Source: Bacillota bacterium (lineage in GTDB: Bacteria; Bacillota; Clostridia; Peptostreptococcales; Anaerovoracaceae). Taken from it: DNA of 7,367 bases. Shown here piece by piece: positions 6,875-7,367 of this stretch. The DNA lies in the NCBI GenBank assembly GCA_021443825.1, contig JABUTE010000249.1:1-7367 (forward strand). The letters run 5' to 3'. Both the position numbers and the translations under genes were made by a program. Numbering within the stretch: the first letter of the stretch is position 1; each line of letters begins with the position of its first letter. The notes below the pieces were generated by a model. It saw nothing but the letters and a program-made list of their open reading frames with translations, ran no database searches and had not been told where the DNA came from.

Positions 6875-6993
6875 TCCCTTTCGGGACAAAATACCGATCG
6901 TTTTTCGCCGCTTTTCGGGCAGCAGAGGCTTTGAGCGCCGGCGTCAAAGACGTACCTTCTGCCGGGGCCCCCTGGCAGAAGCAGATCGGTCAA
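6875..6993 (-). promoter_or_regulatory. GC-rich, multi-stem 5' leader of the surface protein operon
   Basis: On the minus strand a perfect 7-bp helix (ACCGATC at 6990-6984 with GATCGGT at 6899-6893) encloses about 84 nt. Inside it are a perfect 8-bp hairpin (6981-6974 with 6963-6956), a 4-bp hairpin with a 3-nt loop (CGTC/GACG, 6952-6942), and a 5-bp stem with one G-U pair (6923-6919 with 6911-6907). Just outside, TCCC-GAAA-GGGA forms a GNRA tetraloop hairpin (6886-6875). The RBS follows in unstructured A-rich sequence. The layout resembles a junction-type cis-regulatory RNA, but I recognise no known riboswitch consensus and it is not a tRNA (no T-arm motif). A TTGACC hexamer at 6993-6988 has no matching -10. 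The stems may partly reflect base composition. Confidence 0.35.
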
Positions 6994-7002
6994 GGCAAAT
7001 AA

Positions 7003-7036
7003 AAAGAGAGATCCCGATGTCTCGGGCTCTCTCTTT
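7003..7036 (-). terminator. Rho-independent terminator for leftward transcription entering from the right
   Basis: The arms AAAGAGAGA-T-CCCGA (7003-7017) and TCGGG-C-TCTCTCTTT (7022-7036) form a 9+5 bp stem with one mismatch and a 4-nt loop. On the minus strand the stem runs into TTTTTATTTG, a good termination tail; on the plus strand it ends in only TTT then GCG. It separates the surface protein operon from whatever lies upstream. Because it precedes the structured leader it could instead act as an attenuator if the operon promoter lies further right. Confidence 0.7.
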
Positions 7037-7049
7037 GCGATTTGCGAGC

Positions 7050-7265
7050 CTAAATACGGGCACCTAATGTCTTTTCGATATATCCTTGTTCCGGCCGCAT
7101 TCCTCTCCGGAGACCCGGTATTTCGCGATATACCTGACGGGGAACGGAATACGCCTGCTTCACCGGCACCTGCAACGGCAGGGCGTCGGAGGCCATCCAA
7201 GCTTCATGGGATGTATGAAAAGGACAGCGGGCCGCGCCGCCCTGCTTCATGATATCGAACACCAT
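7050..7265 (-). CDS. Doubtful small hypothetical ORF (71 codons)
   Basis: It runs from ATG at 7265 to TAG at 7052-7050, stopping 14 nt before the leftward terminator, which is the only contextual argument in its favour. There is no spaced Shine-Dalgarno sequence (GGA abuts the ATG), no signal peptide, no membrane segment, and no motif I recognise; the product is basic and Pro/Arg/Gln-containing. A plus-strand ORF overlaps almost all of it and looks equally unconvincing. If it is not a gene, the interval 6836-7308 is wholly non-coding, holding the leader, the terminator and a small dyad (GGTAT at 7117-7121 with ATACC at 7130-7134). Confidence 0.2.
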   Translation of the reverse strand: MVFDIMKQGGAARCPFHTSHEAWMASDALPLQVPVKQAYSVPRQVYREIPGLRRGMRPEQGYIEKTLGARI

Positions 7266-7308
7266 TCCATTAGGGCTCTATTCAGTTATGATTGTTTACA
7301 GAATCTGA

Positions 7309-7367
7309 CTTTCCGTGCAGCTCTGCATCTTTCCGTGCAGCTCTGCATCTTTCCGTGCAGCTCTGCA
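7309..7367. repeat. 20-bp perfect tandem repeat with internal dyad, running off the right edge
   Basis: The unit CTTTCCGTGCAGCTCTGCAT occurs at 7309-7328, 7329-7348 and 7349-7367 (last copy short by one base at the edge), without mismatches or spacers. Each unit holds TGCAG-CT-CTGCA, a 5-bp inverted repeat with a 2-nt centre. The period is not a multiple of three. The minus strand is nevertheless open through it, from the edge to a TGA at 7284-7282, so a 60-nt super-period would give a 20-residue repeat. The true copy number is unknown. Confidence 0.9.

Noticed and set aside
6893..6990. 98-nt element closed by a 7-bp helix as a tRNA
   Set aside because: There is no T-arm GTTCRA motif, no recognisable anticodon arm and no CCA context on either strand.
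6841..7200. 119-codon minus-strand ORF and overlapping small plus-strand ORFs upstream of the surface gene
   Set aside because: They run straight through the terminator hairpin and structured leader, have no RBS, and show Arg/Gly/Pro-rich random composition.
7309..7367. CRISPR array
   Set aside because: The repeats are only 20 bp and directly adjacent, with no spacers.

Overview
The window looks like chromosomal DNA from a low-to-mid GC Gram-positive bacterium, most likely a gut Clostridia/Oscillospiraceae-type Firmicute. The evidence is a very long Sec-exported protein ending in an LPXTG cell-wall sorting signal, an adjacent sortase, Shine-Dalgarno sites of the GAGG/AGAGGA type, and short Rho-independent terminators. 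Every supportable gene reads leftward on the minus strand. The centre (about 600-6850) is moderately GC-rich. The left 150 bases and the stretch around 450-500 are clearly AT-richer.

In transcription order (right to left), the right edge is a 20-bp perfect tandem repeat (7309-7367) that runs out of the window. It is followed by a poorly supported 71-codon ORF (7050-7265) and a leftward terminator (7003-7036). Next comes a GC-rich leader (about 6848-6993) that can fold into a multi-stem element closed by a perfect 7-bp helix. Then comes the main locus: an 1834-residue surface protein (6835 to 1331) made of many beta-sandwich modules, a proline-rich wall-spanning region and an LPQTG anchor. Its 3' end overlaps by 14 nt the start of a sortase gene (1344 to 661). 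A strong hairpin terminator at 601-637 closes this two-gene operon.

Downstream lies a remnant ORF (454 to 152) with no usable start at its open 5' end, best read as a 5'-truncated gene. At the left edge are the first 13 codons of another minus-strand gene (GTG start at 40), whose N terminus resembles that of clostridial GrpB-family proteins.

The central pair is a surface protein with, probably, its own sortase: the large protein is exported by Sec, cleaved at LPQTG, and attached to peptidoglycan (or a related acceptor) by the co-translated enzyme. Points deserving attention are the 17 extracellular cysteines including a CxxC, an internal duplication of an Ig-plus-PPC-like block, the structured leader, and the 20-bp repeat. 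I found no CRISPR array, insertion sequence, tRNA or rRNA. I cannot demonstrate a wholly new system here; the least explained parts are the 5' leader and the cysteine-rich modular ectodomain.
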